In this document: one piece after another, positions 1 to 7,240 of the stretch
Layout of the letters: every line of letters starts with the position of its first letter
How positions within the stretch are numbered: the stretch's first letter is position 1
From: Trachelipus rathkii
Lineage: Eukaryota; Arthropoda; Malacostraca; Isopoda; Trachelipodidae
DNA length: 12,800 nt
Direction: 5' to 3'
NCBI GenBank assembly: GCA_015478945.1
Contig: JABUQX010099482.1
Span: forward strand, 15,001 to 27,800
Notes under the pieces: model-generated
What the model was told of the DNA's origin: nothing
Databases searched by the model: none
The model's input: the letters and a program-made list of their open reading frames with translations, nothing else
Program-made: the position numbers and the translations under genes

Positions 1-20
1 AAAGAAGCTACTTCCACTGA

Positions 21-34
21 AGGGTGAAAACCCT
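21..34. other. Hairpin with GAAA tetraloop
   Basis: A perfect 5-bp inverted repeat, AGGGT (21-25) and ACCCT (30-34), encloses GAAA. This is the GNRA tetraloop class that stabilises RNA hairpins. It matters mainly because a second hairpin of the same form lies at 152-165. Confidence 0.45.
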
Positions 35-36
35 AA

Positions 37-177
37 CCTGAGAGTATATACTTAAGGACTAACTCGGAAACCATTGCCCCGGATAATATCTTTCCAAGTG
101 CTCCAGATCAAGAGTTTCGGAGGCAAAGGCAAGAAGGTGCTGAAAAACTACAGGACGAAAGTCCTATTGGGGGATAG
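37..177 (+). other. Coding-like fragment of unknown identity
   Basis: Reading from base 37, this frame is open for 46 codons to a TAG at 175-177. Its composition is hydrophilic and charged, with a stretch reading FRRQRQEGAEKLQDE near the end, which is unlike the surrounding AT-rich DNA. Upstream in the same frame, TGA (25-27) and TAA (34-36) interrupt it. The frame one base over is also mostly open, from base 2 to about 190, broken only by a TAA at 53-55. I do not recognise either product. It could be a decayed exon, a transposon piece, or non-coding sequence of balanced composition. The base composition changes abruptly at about 188, where a TA array begins. The window edge cuts the left side, so the true extent is unknown. 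Confidence 0.25.
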
Positions 178-182
178 TGTAG
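148..182. other. Possible three-way-junction fold with GAAA hairpin
   Basis: AGGAC (152-156) and GTCCT (161-165) form a perfect 5-bp stem around a GAAA loop. CTAT (164-167) can pair with ATAG (174-177) as a second hairpin, competing for one or two bases with the first. CTAC (148-151) and GTAG (179-182) can close both. I looked for hammerhead ribozyme cores and did not find the conserved CUGANGA box, so no ribozyme class is assigned. Confidence 0.3.
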
Positions 183-189
183 AATGTGT

Positions 190-473
190 AGATTATATAT
201 ATATATTAATATATATATTATATATTATTATTATATAATACGTTATATATGAGCTATATATATATTATAATAATAATATATATATATATATATATATAAT
301 ATATATATATATTATATATATACTATGTAAATATATATATAGTATATATATATATATATTATATATATAATATATATATATATATCTATATATAATATGA
401 ATAATAATAATATATATATATATATATATATAATTATATATATATATATATAAATATATATATATTATATAAT
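190..473. repeat. (TA)n array, interrupted
   Basis: About 280 bases of nearly pure A/T, mainly TA dinucleotide with frequent single-base slips such as TAAT and ATTA. Short non-TA interruptions occur near 241-255. Imperfect TA arrays of this kind are typical of expanded microsatellites, and some slips may be sequencing or assembly errors. Confidence 0.9.
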
Positions 474-480
474 CGTTATT

Positions 481-651
481 ATGAGCAAAATCGACTTTCT
501 GTATCTAGAGGTAGCAGTTCCAACGGTAAAAGTGCCAGTGATACTACTTGTGATAATATTAATAGCACCACCGCCACTGTTGCTATTTTTCATCCGAGGT
601 GCCGCTTGTGATACCGCCGTTAGAGAGGAGGAGGAGGAAATAGGTATTTAA
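481..651 (+). other. Small ORF in a GC-balanced island, unrecognised
   Basis: An ATG at 481 opens a 56-codon frame ending at TAA 649-651. It predicts a short polar N-terminus, a long hydrophobic segment from about residue 17 to 38 (PVILLVIILIAPPPLLLFF) that could span a membrane, and an acidic EEEEE tail from a GAG run at 625-639. The frame one base earlier (codons starting at 480) is also open to a TGA at 606-608. It is Ser/Thr/Asn rich and follows a strong RNY codon pattern (AGC AGT TCC AAC GGT). That pattern suggests a decayed trinucleotide array rather than two overlapping genes. A 12-base A run starts within the stop codon (650-661). I do not recognise a family and cannot say that it is translated. 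Confidence 0.2.
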
Positions 652-941
652 AAAAAAAAAATTCTTACAGAGATTTTTAGTTTTGAGTTCATTTTTGGCT
701 ATGAACCATTTAAAACCACTTTTCCAACTTGAGATTTCATCAGGTCAATCATTTCTTATAAAAATTTCTAAGTATTGTATCAGCTTTCTGCAAAATCATG
801 CTTATAACACCACTATTTTGCTTTCAACCGAATTTTGTTCCGAAGAGCAGTGCAGTTAATATATCAAATCTTTAAAACTGGTTGTATCATTATGTTTTAC
901 CTAATTGTTTTACCTTGTTTTACCTTTTGGTTTTCTTATAA

Positions 942-945
<4 letters not shown>
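652..945. other. AT-rich intergenic stretch
   Basis: No gene-like ORF, RNA gene or clear repeat is visible. The stretch begins in an A run and becomes T-rich, with short repeated phrases around TTTTACCT at 895-925. Confidence 0.5.
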
Positions 946-1003
<58 letters not shown>

Positions 1004-1096
1004 ATATAATAATATATATAATATATCATCATATATATATATACTTATATAATATATATTATATATATTAGATATATATATATATATATATATATT
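946..1096. repeat. (TA)n array, interrupted
   Basis: About 150 bases of TA dinucleotide with TAAT/ATTA slips and a short ATCATC interruption near 1026-1031. It ends just before ordinary AT-rich sequence. Confidence 0.9.
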
Positions 1097-1359
1097 CAAG
1101 TATTAATAATTTTCATTTAAAATTATAATCTACAATTAAGTAAAACCATTCAAGTTAAGCTCTTAAAGAACATTCAACACCTCAAAATAGTGCTACCCGG
1201 GAACCCACTCTTATTTTAATAGAAGAGTTTTCGAAAATATTCCCTCTAGGAAAATCTTTCGCCTAACGGCTAACAGAAATTCTAACTTATTTCTTGTGTA
1301 AAAGCAATTCGACGTAATTATCAACTTTTTTGTCCAGTGTTTTCGTACACTTCTAATAA
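1097..1359. other. AT-rich stretch upstream of the jockey-like copy
   Basis: No independent gene is visible. Any minus-strand reading here is unsupported by composition or homology. The last 40-70 bases might be further-decayed jockey sequence: the reading around 1310-1350 loosely resembles the conserved region before the RT domain. I cannot fix a boundary. Confidence 0.4.
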
Positions 1360-1382
1360 AAATTGTCTTTTTAGTTTTAATT

Positions 1383-1861
1383 ATGTACGACTCTGGCATT
1401 CCTCCTCCTCCTCCTACTCTTTTCGTTATCAGGTATCCCGTACATTTAGCTGTGATTACATTTGATCGAGTTTATCGTGGGGTTCTGAAATCTACGAATA
1501 TAAGGAAGGCAAACGGCCCGAATGGCATTCTATCCCAAGTTTTGAAGGATTGCGCTTCTGAGCTGGAGTTATCCTTCGTTTAATTATATCCACTATGCAT
1601 CAATTCTAGTACATTCCCTCAGTGCTGGAAGAGCGCATATGTCCAACCAATTCCGAAGAAAGTGAGCCTCCTTATCCTTCTAACTACCGCCTTGGGGGTC
1701 TCAACTGTATTCTATCTGAGATCTTTGAAATCCTTCTCAACCATCATTTCTTTGATCATCTAAAATCCCTTTCTCTTCTTTCCGATCATCATGAAAGCTT
1801 TCGGCCCTCAAGGTTTGCTGGTGATATACTTTCCTATCTCACAGATCTATGGTCTTCTGCA
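1383..1861 (+). pseudogene. RT N-terminal half of the jockey-like pol
   Basis: This is the better-preserved half of the copy, covering the pre-RT and finger region up to just before motif A. One nonsense codon (1581-1583) and one frameshift (1662-1675) separate three readable blocks. Reading straight through the stop at 1581 continues the family pattern (LSFV, stop, LYPLCINSSTFPQCWK), so the stop is a point change and not the end of a gene. The preservation suggests a moderately old copy. Confidence 0.8.
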
Positions 1862-1875
1862 GAGGGGACTATGAG

Positions 1876-2300
1876 GAGTCTTGTGTGGAGGCGCTTGACA
1901 CATTCAAGGCTTTTTTCTTTCTTCTTAGTTACTTCAATTGCGCAAGAGTCGGCCCTTGTATGGAGTACTTCTCTCATATCTGGAAGCAAGGGCTCAAGCC
2001 TCACCCGTTTTTTTTAATAAGATAAAGTCAAAGGCCAAAAATGGCTAATAAACTCTTCCGTACTTCCAGTTCATTTGCCCCATTATCTTTGCGAATCGAA
2101 ATTGGAGATTATTCCTTCTTTTCTATAGGTACAGCTGCTACAAATTACGACGCTTTAGAAACCCAAGGAGTAAAATGTCTGCACATGAATTTTTTTTTAC
2201 CATTTATAACACTAACTACAGTCTTGTTCCTGTGGTGTTTCCTTCCTTTCATCGACCTCTGTTCTGTAAAATCCATTTCCATCGTCTGTGTTTCATGCAG
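1876..2300 (+). pseudogene. Motif A fused to C-terminal region of the same pol
   Basis: Frame 1 reads EESCVEALDTFKAF, then a T/C-rich tract (1912-1926), then LLSYFNCARVGPCMEYFSHIW. The last part matches the conserved post-RT region (family pattern RPCMEYCSHVW), normally far downstream of motif A. The frame is kept across the join. Beyond the TAA at 2023 come LFRTSS and LSLRIEIGDYSFF, which fit the family pattern 'LSHRRNVASLSIFYRYFH'. After about 2160 the match weakens; a frame-0 reading VVFPSFHRPLFCKIHFHRL (2232-2288) could be the extreme C-terminus. Confidence 0.65.
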
Positions 2301-2625
2301 CAATTAATATCCTTCACTTTAAAGCCTGCGTCTGTGGTCATCTCCATAAAAATAGATTTTAACAAAATTTTTAACGAAAGTTTGATTTTTATATTAACCT
2401 TAAAAAAGTATAATATTTTCCTCTTTAGTATCCAATGCATGGAATAAAAATTTAATTTAAAAGACAGATTTTTTATGAATACTTTCATAAAAAGTAATGT
2501 TTTCCAATATTTCAAATTGACAATACAAATGAATATTAATAAAATATTTAAATCTACTTAAACTTTATTATTAACATAGAATAAATGTCATTTGATACTT
2601 TTTTGCCTTTTTCTTTTATTTTAAA
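2301..2625. other. AT-rich stretch after the jockey-like copy
   Basis: Possible decayed 3' end of the element, but no poly(A) tail or target-site duplication can be identified. Short ORFs on both strands here have A/T-driven composition and no recognisable motif. Confidence 0.4.
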
Positions 2626-2765
2626 AGTACTGCTACTGTTATACCAAATACCTTTACCATTATCGCTACCGCCGTTTCTTTTTCAGCCACTGCAGCTACA
2701 GCTATCTCCTTTGCTTTAAAAGTAATGCTGACCATTTCTGTCTTTATATTTCATAATATGATATG
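2626..2765 (+). repeat. Period-3 low-complexity island (decayed trinucleotide array)
   Basis: From 2626 the triplets read AGT ACT GCT ACT GTT, later GCT ACC GCC GTT, and ACT GCA GCT ACA GCT. The frame stays open to a TGA at 2764-2766 and gives a Thr/Ala/Ser/Ile-rich product. The composition is close to that of a decayed ACY/GCY trinucleotide array and resembles the island at 510-585. Its short distance to the exon at 2819 is notable, but the reading frame would not join that exon in phase at the obvious donor-like GTAATG (2722). Confidence 0.4.
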
Positions 2766-2789
2766 AGGCAACATGTTCTTGTTAATGCA

Positions 2790-2811
2790 ATATATATATA
2801 TATATATATAT
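2790..2811. repeat. (TA)n array, short
   Basis: A clean run of about ten TA units just before TTTTTAAG. It would form most of the 3' end of an intron if the downstream exon at 2819 is real. Confidence 0.85.
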
Positions 2812-2818
2812 TTTTAAG

Positions 2819-2920
2819 GGAGATAACGTGGGGTTACCCAGACTATATTGTAAAGCCCCTTCCGCCGTGCCCACATCAAGGAGTTTTCGCCCACCCGAGA
2901 AACTGCACATGGTATTATAG
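2819..2920 (+). CDS. Candidate internal exon, chitin-binding type-2 (CBM14) domain
   Basis: A compact, GC-richer block with 33 full codons open from 2820, flanked by TTTTTAAG (possible acceptor, AG at 2817-2818) and by GTGAGT (2921-2926), a good donor. The frame reads DYIVKPLPP, then CPHQGVFAHPRNCTWYYR. This fits the start of a CBM14/peritrophin-A domain: first Cys at codon 17 (2868), second Cys at codon 29 (2904), then five residues including the usual aromatic pair. The third Cys would be the next residue, just over the exon edge. The last two bases (AG) start a codon finished in the next exon, and the exon length of 102 nt is a multiple of three. Such domains bind chitin in extracellular matrices (cuticle, peritrophic membrane) or sit in chitinases. 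No later Cys-rich exon with the rest of the domain is visible downstream, so it may have a very long intron or be a stranded exon. The acceptor has a weak pyrimidine tract. Confidence 0.55.
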   Translation, partial: GDNVGLPRLYCKAPSAVPTSRSFRPPEKLHMVL

Positions 2921-2926
2921 GTGAGT
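2921..2926 (+). promoter_or_regulatory. Candidate 5' splice donor
   Basis: GTGAGT directly follows the last aromatic and Arg/Ser codon of the CBM14-like reading frame. Reading on would hit TGA (2922-2924), so splicing here is the only way the frame could continue. Confidence 0.45.
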
Positions 2927-2984
2927 ATATATATATAAATGTGAGAAAAAACTCTATATATTAATATATATGTGTGTGTGTGTA
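2927..2984. repeat. Compound TA/TG microsatellite
   Basis: TA units, an interruption GTGAGAAAAAACTC, more TA units, then about seven TG units ending near 2984. It is followed by a T run at about 2991-3001. Confidence 0.8.
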
Positions 2985-3511
2985 GTTTATATTTTTTTTT
3001 TATATTGTTTTGGTTATTTTTCTAATTAAGTGTGTTTTGTATATTAAATGATGCCCTGTTTTAAGTGTTTTTAACTATTATGATTTTAATATGTCCCGAA
3101 TCTGATGTAACATTTTATTTGTCGCTTTCGATGTTTTACCTTTTATTTTGAAGCTTCCTTTATGTGCGTTATGGCCTATGTTGCAATAATGGAAATTATT
3201 ATAATTGAGAATAAGGACGAGATGTCCAGTTGAATAGAAACAGGAAATAGGCTATTAAGCAAGATAAAAAAATTAAAGCTCTACAACAATTACAGTATTT
3301 ATAGTAGGAAAGTATTAACGCAATTATTAACAATTCCTTATGTTTATTTGAAAAAAAAATGAAGAAATTTCATGTTGTTTAATTTTTGTTTACTTTTTAG
3401 AAACTTTTCTACACCTTTTATAACTTGCAAGACAAAATTTCAATCTTGTTGAGTATTTTTTTTTTTTAGATATGACAAAAGTTTGATGAACTAGAGCAAT
3501 GATGACATATG
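2985..3511. other. AT-rich intergenic or intronic stretch
   Basis: No gene, RNA or mobile-element signal is recognised. Homopolymer T and A runs occur near 2991-3001, 3352-3360 and 3460-3468. Confidence 0.5.
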
Positions 3512-3549
3512 ACAAGTGTGTCACTTGTAACGCTCAAATGATAATTTGA
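3512..3549. other. Two adjacent small inverted repeats
   Basis: ACAAGTG (3512-3518) and CACTTGT (3522-3528) form a perfect 7-bp palindrome around TGT. TCAAAT (3534-3539) and ATTTGA (3544-3549) form a 6-bp stem around GATA. Arms this short arise by chance in AT-rich DNA, so no role is claimed. Confidence 0.3.
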
Positions 3550-3599
3550 TGTCAATAGTTTTTAATTCATCTCTTGTCAGCCAGTTAAGTTTATTTTCT

Positions 3600-3640
3600 G
3601 AGGGCGTCCCATAAGATATTGGACTGTACGAGAGGCCCTC
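3600..3640. repeat. GC-rich short inverted repeat
   Basis: GAGGGC (3600-3605) and GCCCTC (3635-3640) bracket 29 bases that include TCCCATAAGATATTGGAC. The inner stretch loosely resembles terminal inverted repeats of Tc1-like transposons, but only one end is seen. It might mark a transposon edge upstream of the hAT remnant. Confidence 0.25.
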
Positions 3641-3714
3641 TGGAATCACAAAACAAGTAGCACTGTATCACTAGCAGACCTTATGACACTAGTTTTTATT
3701 ATATATGTTGGCAA

Positions 3715-3995
3715 GTGGTTCCTTTCATTTCAGTTTTAAATATAAAAATTAAAATCTGCCAAATCATGTTTGAAACCTTAGACGACTTAAAAAAACATGT
3801 CAAAGCTATATTGACAATCTTTCCGTCACCTTATGCCCGTGAAACTTTGTTTTCATCTGTAAACAACAAGAGAAATAGATTAACTGAAAATGTCAGTTCC
3901 GAATATATAGCTTTAAAATGCACTAATTGAAAGCCTCATATATAGAAACTTAAATCATTAAAGAGACATGAATTTTCTTATTAATTTCTTTTTTT
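3715..3995 (+). pseudogene. hAT-family transposase, C-terminal dimerisation region
   Basis: The frame reads FETLDDLKKHVKAILTIFPS, then PYARETLFSSVNN, then KRNRLTENVSSEYIALKCTN, ending at TGA 3928-3930. This matches the hAT C-terminal (dimerisation) region as seen in ZBED/GTF2IRD2-like proteins: a hydrophobic helix, an 'STYxCExxFSxMNxIKNKxRNRLT' block, then a helix with 'IALK'. Compared with that pattern, the Cys is now Arg, and about four residues between MNN and KRNRLT are missing. Past the TGA the same frame goes on with KPHI, a TAG, and KLKSLKRHEFSY, which still follows the family, so the copy once extended further. The catalytic part and the zinc finger are not found upstream. Intact hAT transposases are several hundred residues, so this is a 3' fragment with the ORF start an accident. 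Confidence 0.75.
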
Positions 3996-4368
3996 TTAAT
4001 ACTTTGAATATTCTATTATGCTAGACCTTTAATGTTTCATGTGTAAATAACATAAGAGAGAAAATCATTCAAACTTTTAAGCTTTTAAATGGATCATTTA
4101 ATTGATTGAATGAAAAAGGATTTTACTCAAGTCAATTCTGAACAGTTGAGGTTATGACTGGTGAAGCGTCATCATATTAATCTTGATGGTCACAGGAGAC
4201 AATTGTCTAAGAAATTGTATAGGATTCAGACATGGAACTTTAACACCAAAATATGACCAAATTATGAAATTTGTGTATATATCAGGTCAGAAAGTTGAGA
4301 CTCTTTCAGATGAATAAATCTTTGATTCTGTAGGTGATTGAGAGTAGCGCAACGGTGGTGGAAATAAA
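3996..4368. other. AT-rich intergenic stretch
   Basis: No gene is recognised. Composition becomes somewhat less AT-rich from 4140 to 4365. A perfect 10-bp palindrome, GACAATTGTC, lies at 4198-4207. Confidence 0.5.
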
Positions 4369-4415
4369 CAGATTTACTTTCGGAAAGTAAATATTAAAAT
4401 GACTTTCCGAATCTG
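4369..4415. repeat. Inverted repeat with internal palindrome
   Basis: CGGAAAGT (4381-4388, with overlap into the palindrome) pairs with ACTTTCCG (4402-4409) across a 13-base loop. The flanking CAGATT (4369-4374) pairs with AATCTG (4410-4415), leaving TACTTT as a 6-base bulge on the left. Separately, ATTTACTTTC (4372-4381) and GAAAGTAAAT (4383-4392) form a perfect palindrome around one G. The two folds are mutually exclusive. Confidence 0.6.
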
Positions 4416-5994
4416 CGATTTACTATCATTGGAAAAAGTTAAAACCCTTTCCGCATACATTAAAAAAATCACACATTTCTTCCAGGCGGTACAGAAATGA
4501 TAGTTTCCATTAAAGAAGTTTTCTAGAGGAACTCTTCCATAAGGTAAAAATAATGAAAATATTTACAAATCATAAGGTTAAAATAAATCTAAAGGAAAAA
4601 TATTCACTCTTTAAAATGATAAAAAAAGGTGTGATGTATAATTATAGAACAATAAATTTGAATGAAAATGTAGGAATTTGTATTCATAATTTGTCATATG
4701 ACTAGCTACAATAGTTTCACAGGTCCTGGGCATTCTCTTCATCCCTCAATTTTGGGTATTTGGTGTTAATTTATTGCACTTTTGGATAATATTTTCTGCT
4801 CGGAAGGTACGAGTAAAAGAAAGGTTGCCAGTCAGAGGAAAAAAGTTCTCAAACGATTTAGAAACAATACAAGTTAAGGGGAGCGATCATAATAAGAAAA
4901 AACTGACTTACCATGGAAAAGAAAATATACAGTAAAGGATAAATACTCCATCTTTCAAGATGAAGAAGAGAGATATTAAGACTTCAGGTTTTTACTGAAT
5001 ATGTTAATCTTCTCAGGAATTTTGATGCCAAAAGAAAACTTAAGACTAATCAACATTAGTCATCTGTTCATACGACACGATAGAGAGTAAAAAATATTAT
5101 CGTTAGAATAACTTATAAAGGCTTACAGTAAAAGGTCTTACGTAAATTTCAGGGTTCTAGAAGATAATATGAAAATATTAAACACTGAAGAGTTTTAAAT
5201 ACAATACCAGAAGTAGAGCAAAACAAAAGTAAATATGGAAAACATTTTCATTTAGAAAGTTTTGCATTGCTTAAAATATGAGCTTTAATCTTTGAAACTG
5301 AAATTTTAAGAAATTATCAAACAAACAAGTAAATAGAAACAGACAAATTATATTTATTAAACGAAAGTTATATAAAAAAGATAAAGATGTTTGTATAATT
5401 AGGGTATTGCTCCGGTCGAAATATGTCCAGAAAATATAAAATATGCTTAATAATTATTATGTTACAAAGTCACTTAAGTACTTTTAACTAAATAGACAAT
5501 GAGTTAAAATAACTGTATTTATAAAAAACAAAAATAAAATGTTAAATAAAAAATATCACATACTGATAACAATCAAACATATCTTACATGCAAGTCTCGC
5601 TCTTAACAAGTTGAGTATATCTTTCATCAACGTTGACCAAGAACAACTGGGCAAATACTGTCTAATTCACTGGCTTAAGAACGGTGTAAATAACACACCT
5701 AATTGTACTTCTATCATATCTATAACAACCAACAATAATAGGTTTAACATGAAATTAATATTTAGCAGAAACTAACGAAAGTTTTTTATCAATATAGCCC
5801 TAGCTCACATATGGGAACTACAAATAACACTTACCTTAACCAATTTGTTTTTTTGTTACAATTTTTTTTTATATTAAATAGTTACTGCTCTTACAAATAT
5901 ATTCCAAAAATTTTCAAACGAATAATAATGTTTTATTATTTTCATACAGAAGTAATGTAAAGAATATCGCTATTCATATTATATCATTTTTCTA
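4416..5994. other. Long AT-rich stretch, no recognised gene
   Basis: About 1.6 kb with no motif I can identify on either strand. The A-rich + strand gives only short scattered ORFs. One reading, 5539-5775 (+, 78 codons), contains a slightly GC-richer part (about 5580-5730) but its product is unrecognised. It has no signal, domain or splice signal that I trust, so it is not called as a gene. Other parts are simple AT-rich sequence with A runs around 5521-5540. Confidence 0.5.
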
Positions 5995-6180
5995 ATTATT
6001 TTTTATTAAAATTATTTATTAATATTATTTTTTTTATTATTATAATAATTATAAATTATATTATATTTTATATTATTATTTATTATTATTATTATTATTA
6101 TTTTTTATAATAGTTTGTGTGTTTATTATGATTATAGTTATTATTATTATTAACTAATGTATTATATATTTATGATTAGT
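5995..6180. repeat. (ATT)n-rich low-complexity tract
   Basis: T- and A-only sequence with repeated TTATTATTATTATT units, cleanest at about 6073-6100 and 6138-6152. It is interrupted by GTTTGTGTGTTTATTATGATT near 6112-6132. Confidence 0.8.
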
Positions 6181-6256
6181 GTTATTAACTGAACACATTG
6201 GTGATGTTACAGATGGTATCAATAAACAACTTGTGAAGGGAACAAAAATGGGTTTA

Positions 6257-6363
6257 TATATTATATTATATACTACATATATATATATATTATATATACT
6301 ATATATTAAGTATATAATAATATAATATTATATATATTAATATATATATATACTATATATATT
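6257..6363. repeat. (TA)n array, interrupted
   Basis: About 105 bases of TA with ACTA, TAAT and ATTA slips. It ends at ATTACGATTCAAG. Confidence 0.85.
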
Positions 6364-6984
6364 ACGATTCAAGTGATAACTTGTGCATGCGGTCCTTCTA
6401 GCTAACTACGCGTTTAATAATCCTCTTTTTTTTCGTTATACCATTCTTTTTATGCTTGAAAAGGGTAAAGAGGCTTGGATTACAAACTAAGGTTGGATAA
6501 CCGATTTACTTTACGCTTCAGGAGAAACATTTCTCCGCCCCCCCCCCCCAAAAAAAATCTTTTTGGTTCAATCATCCACTTATTCTTCTTTCATTCAGGT
6601 GCTAAAATTATCAACTGGTGGGCATGTGTGTAAACTCTCTTACCCGTATCACTGAACCTATTTTCATTCTTCAGGGAATCTTTTCAAAGAAATTAATTCG
6701 TTGACAGTCAATTTTGCTTCACTAAAAGCTAAGTGCTCTAAACTTCTTAGGGTTCTCATTTCCATTAACTCTTTCCTACTTCCATACTTCTCTTTCTGTT
6801 CTTTACTTTTTCTTTTGCTAACATTTCCTTCCGATAAAACATAATCCCACTGGGGTCATTCTTCGAAATAATTTCTAACTTCTACTATTTCCTCCACCCC
6901 TCCCCTACTATCTCATGCGGTGGTTCTTGTCCTACTTATCATCACTCATGATCGGTGTGCATGAGATCCTGAAGTTTTATGAGC
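6364..6984. other. Pyrimidine-rich stretch before an RT remnant
   Basis: The + strand is T/C-rich. A homopolymer pair, about twelve C followed by eight A, lies at about 6538-6557. The last 150 bases could be further-decayed RT-upstream sequence (a reading EIISNFYYFLHP near 6866-6900 is only suggestive). No independent gene is seen. Confidence 0.4.
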
Positions 6985-7240
6985 GTCAGTGGCCTGGATG
7001 GGGCATTCATCCTCATGCTTTGGATGTTATGCTTCTTGGTAACTTGTTTCACCATTCCTTTGTGTCTGCTATGCCTTTAATACTAACTACTTTTTCCACA
7101 TGTGTCTTAAGCTGTCGGCATGGTTGTGGTCATCGCGATCCCTAAAAAGGTATGGGCCTTTCTGAATCATCTAACTAAATGGTACTATAGCTCTAACTGG
7201 TGCATTCTTCTAAAATCTTGTGAAGGCTCTAATTAACTCT
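6985..7240 (+). mobile_element. Jockey-like RT remnant, multiply frameshifted
   Basis: The + strand carries the same RT N-terminal block as the copy at 1360, more decayed. WPGWGIHPHAL (about 6991-7023) corresponds to GPDGI followed by PxxL. FFHMCLKLSAW follows, then VVVIAIPKK (7123-7149). A one-base shift leads to GLSESSN (7155-7175, family GDRSxPSNYRP). Another shift leads to TIALTGAFF (7184-7210), a TAA (7211-7213) and NLVKALINS (7214-7240, family KVFEKLINS). At least two frameshifts and one stop are needed to follow it. The order and spacing match the RT fingers region, but each piece is short. Downstream to about 7460 a reading WYDLLSALL could be the 'RVWHxxLLSKL' segment; this is tentative. 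Confidence 0.55.

Larger units (their letters stand above)
1360..2300 (+). mobile_element. Jockey-like non-LTR retrotransposon, internally deleted
   Basis: This is a dead copy of a LINE pol ORF, whose intact form makes a reverse transcriptase that copies the element RNA at the genomic target. From 1383 the frame holds a Pro run (1401-1415), then ITFDRVYR and KANGPNGI (1506-1529, family GPDGI). An in-frame TAA (1581-1583) follows, then FPQCWKSAYVQPIPKK (1614-1661). A frameshift at 1662-1675 moves to frame 2: PSNYR (1676-1690), LLSDHHESFR (1775-1804) and GDILSYLTDLWSSA (1820-1861). A second shift enters frame 1 with ALDTFKAF (1891-1914), the motif A region (family ALDISKAFD); the second Asp is lost. 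The same frame then reads GPCMEYFSHIW (1951-1983), which belongs to the C-terminal region, so most of the RT palm including the YADD box is missing. A TAA (2023-2025) and LSLRIEIGDYSFF (from 2083) follow. The 3' end near 2235-2295 is tentative. Motif order is recognised from family knowledge, not from a search. Confidence 0.85.

Noticed and set aside
1..182. Hammerhead or other named ribozyme at the left edge
   Set aside because: GAAA-capped stems are present, but the conserved hammerhead CUGANGA core is absent and no other class fits.
1211..1399. Minus-strand ORF opposite the jockey-like copy
   Set aside because: It overlaps the start of a clear + strand RT reading and shows no recognisable motif.
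2041..2515. Several overlapping short ORFs on both strands as separate genes
   Set aside because: The part near 2041-2160 is the continuation of the jockey C-terminal region; the others have A/T-driven composition and no motif.
2816..2827. AAGGGAGATAAC as a mollusc-type repeat marker
   Set aside because: I recall similar 12-mers being frequent in mollusc genomes, but one copy at a splice-like edge is not enough to assign a lineage or a repeat.
2820..2920. Minus-strand open frame over the CBM14 block
   Set aside because: It is open, but the + strand has the Cys spacing, aromatic pair and donor that fit one known domain.
5539..5775. 78-codon ORF as a gene
   Set aside because: No recognised family or flanking splice signals; AT-rich composition makes such a length unremarkable.
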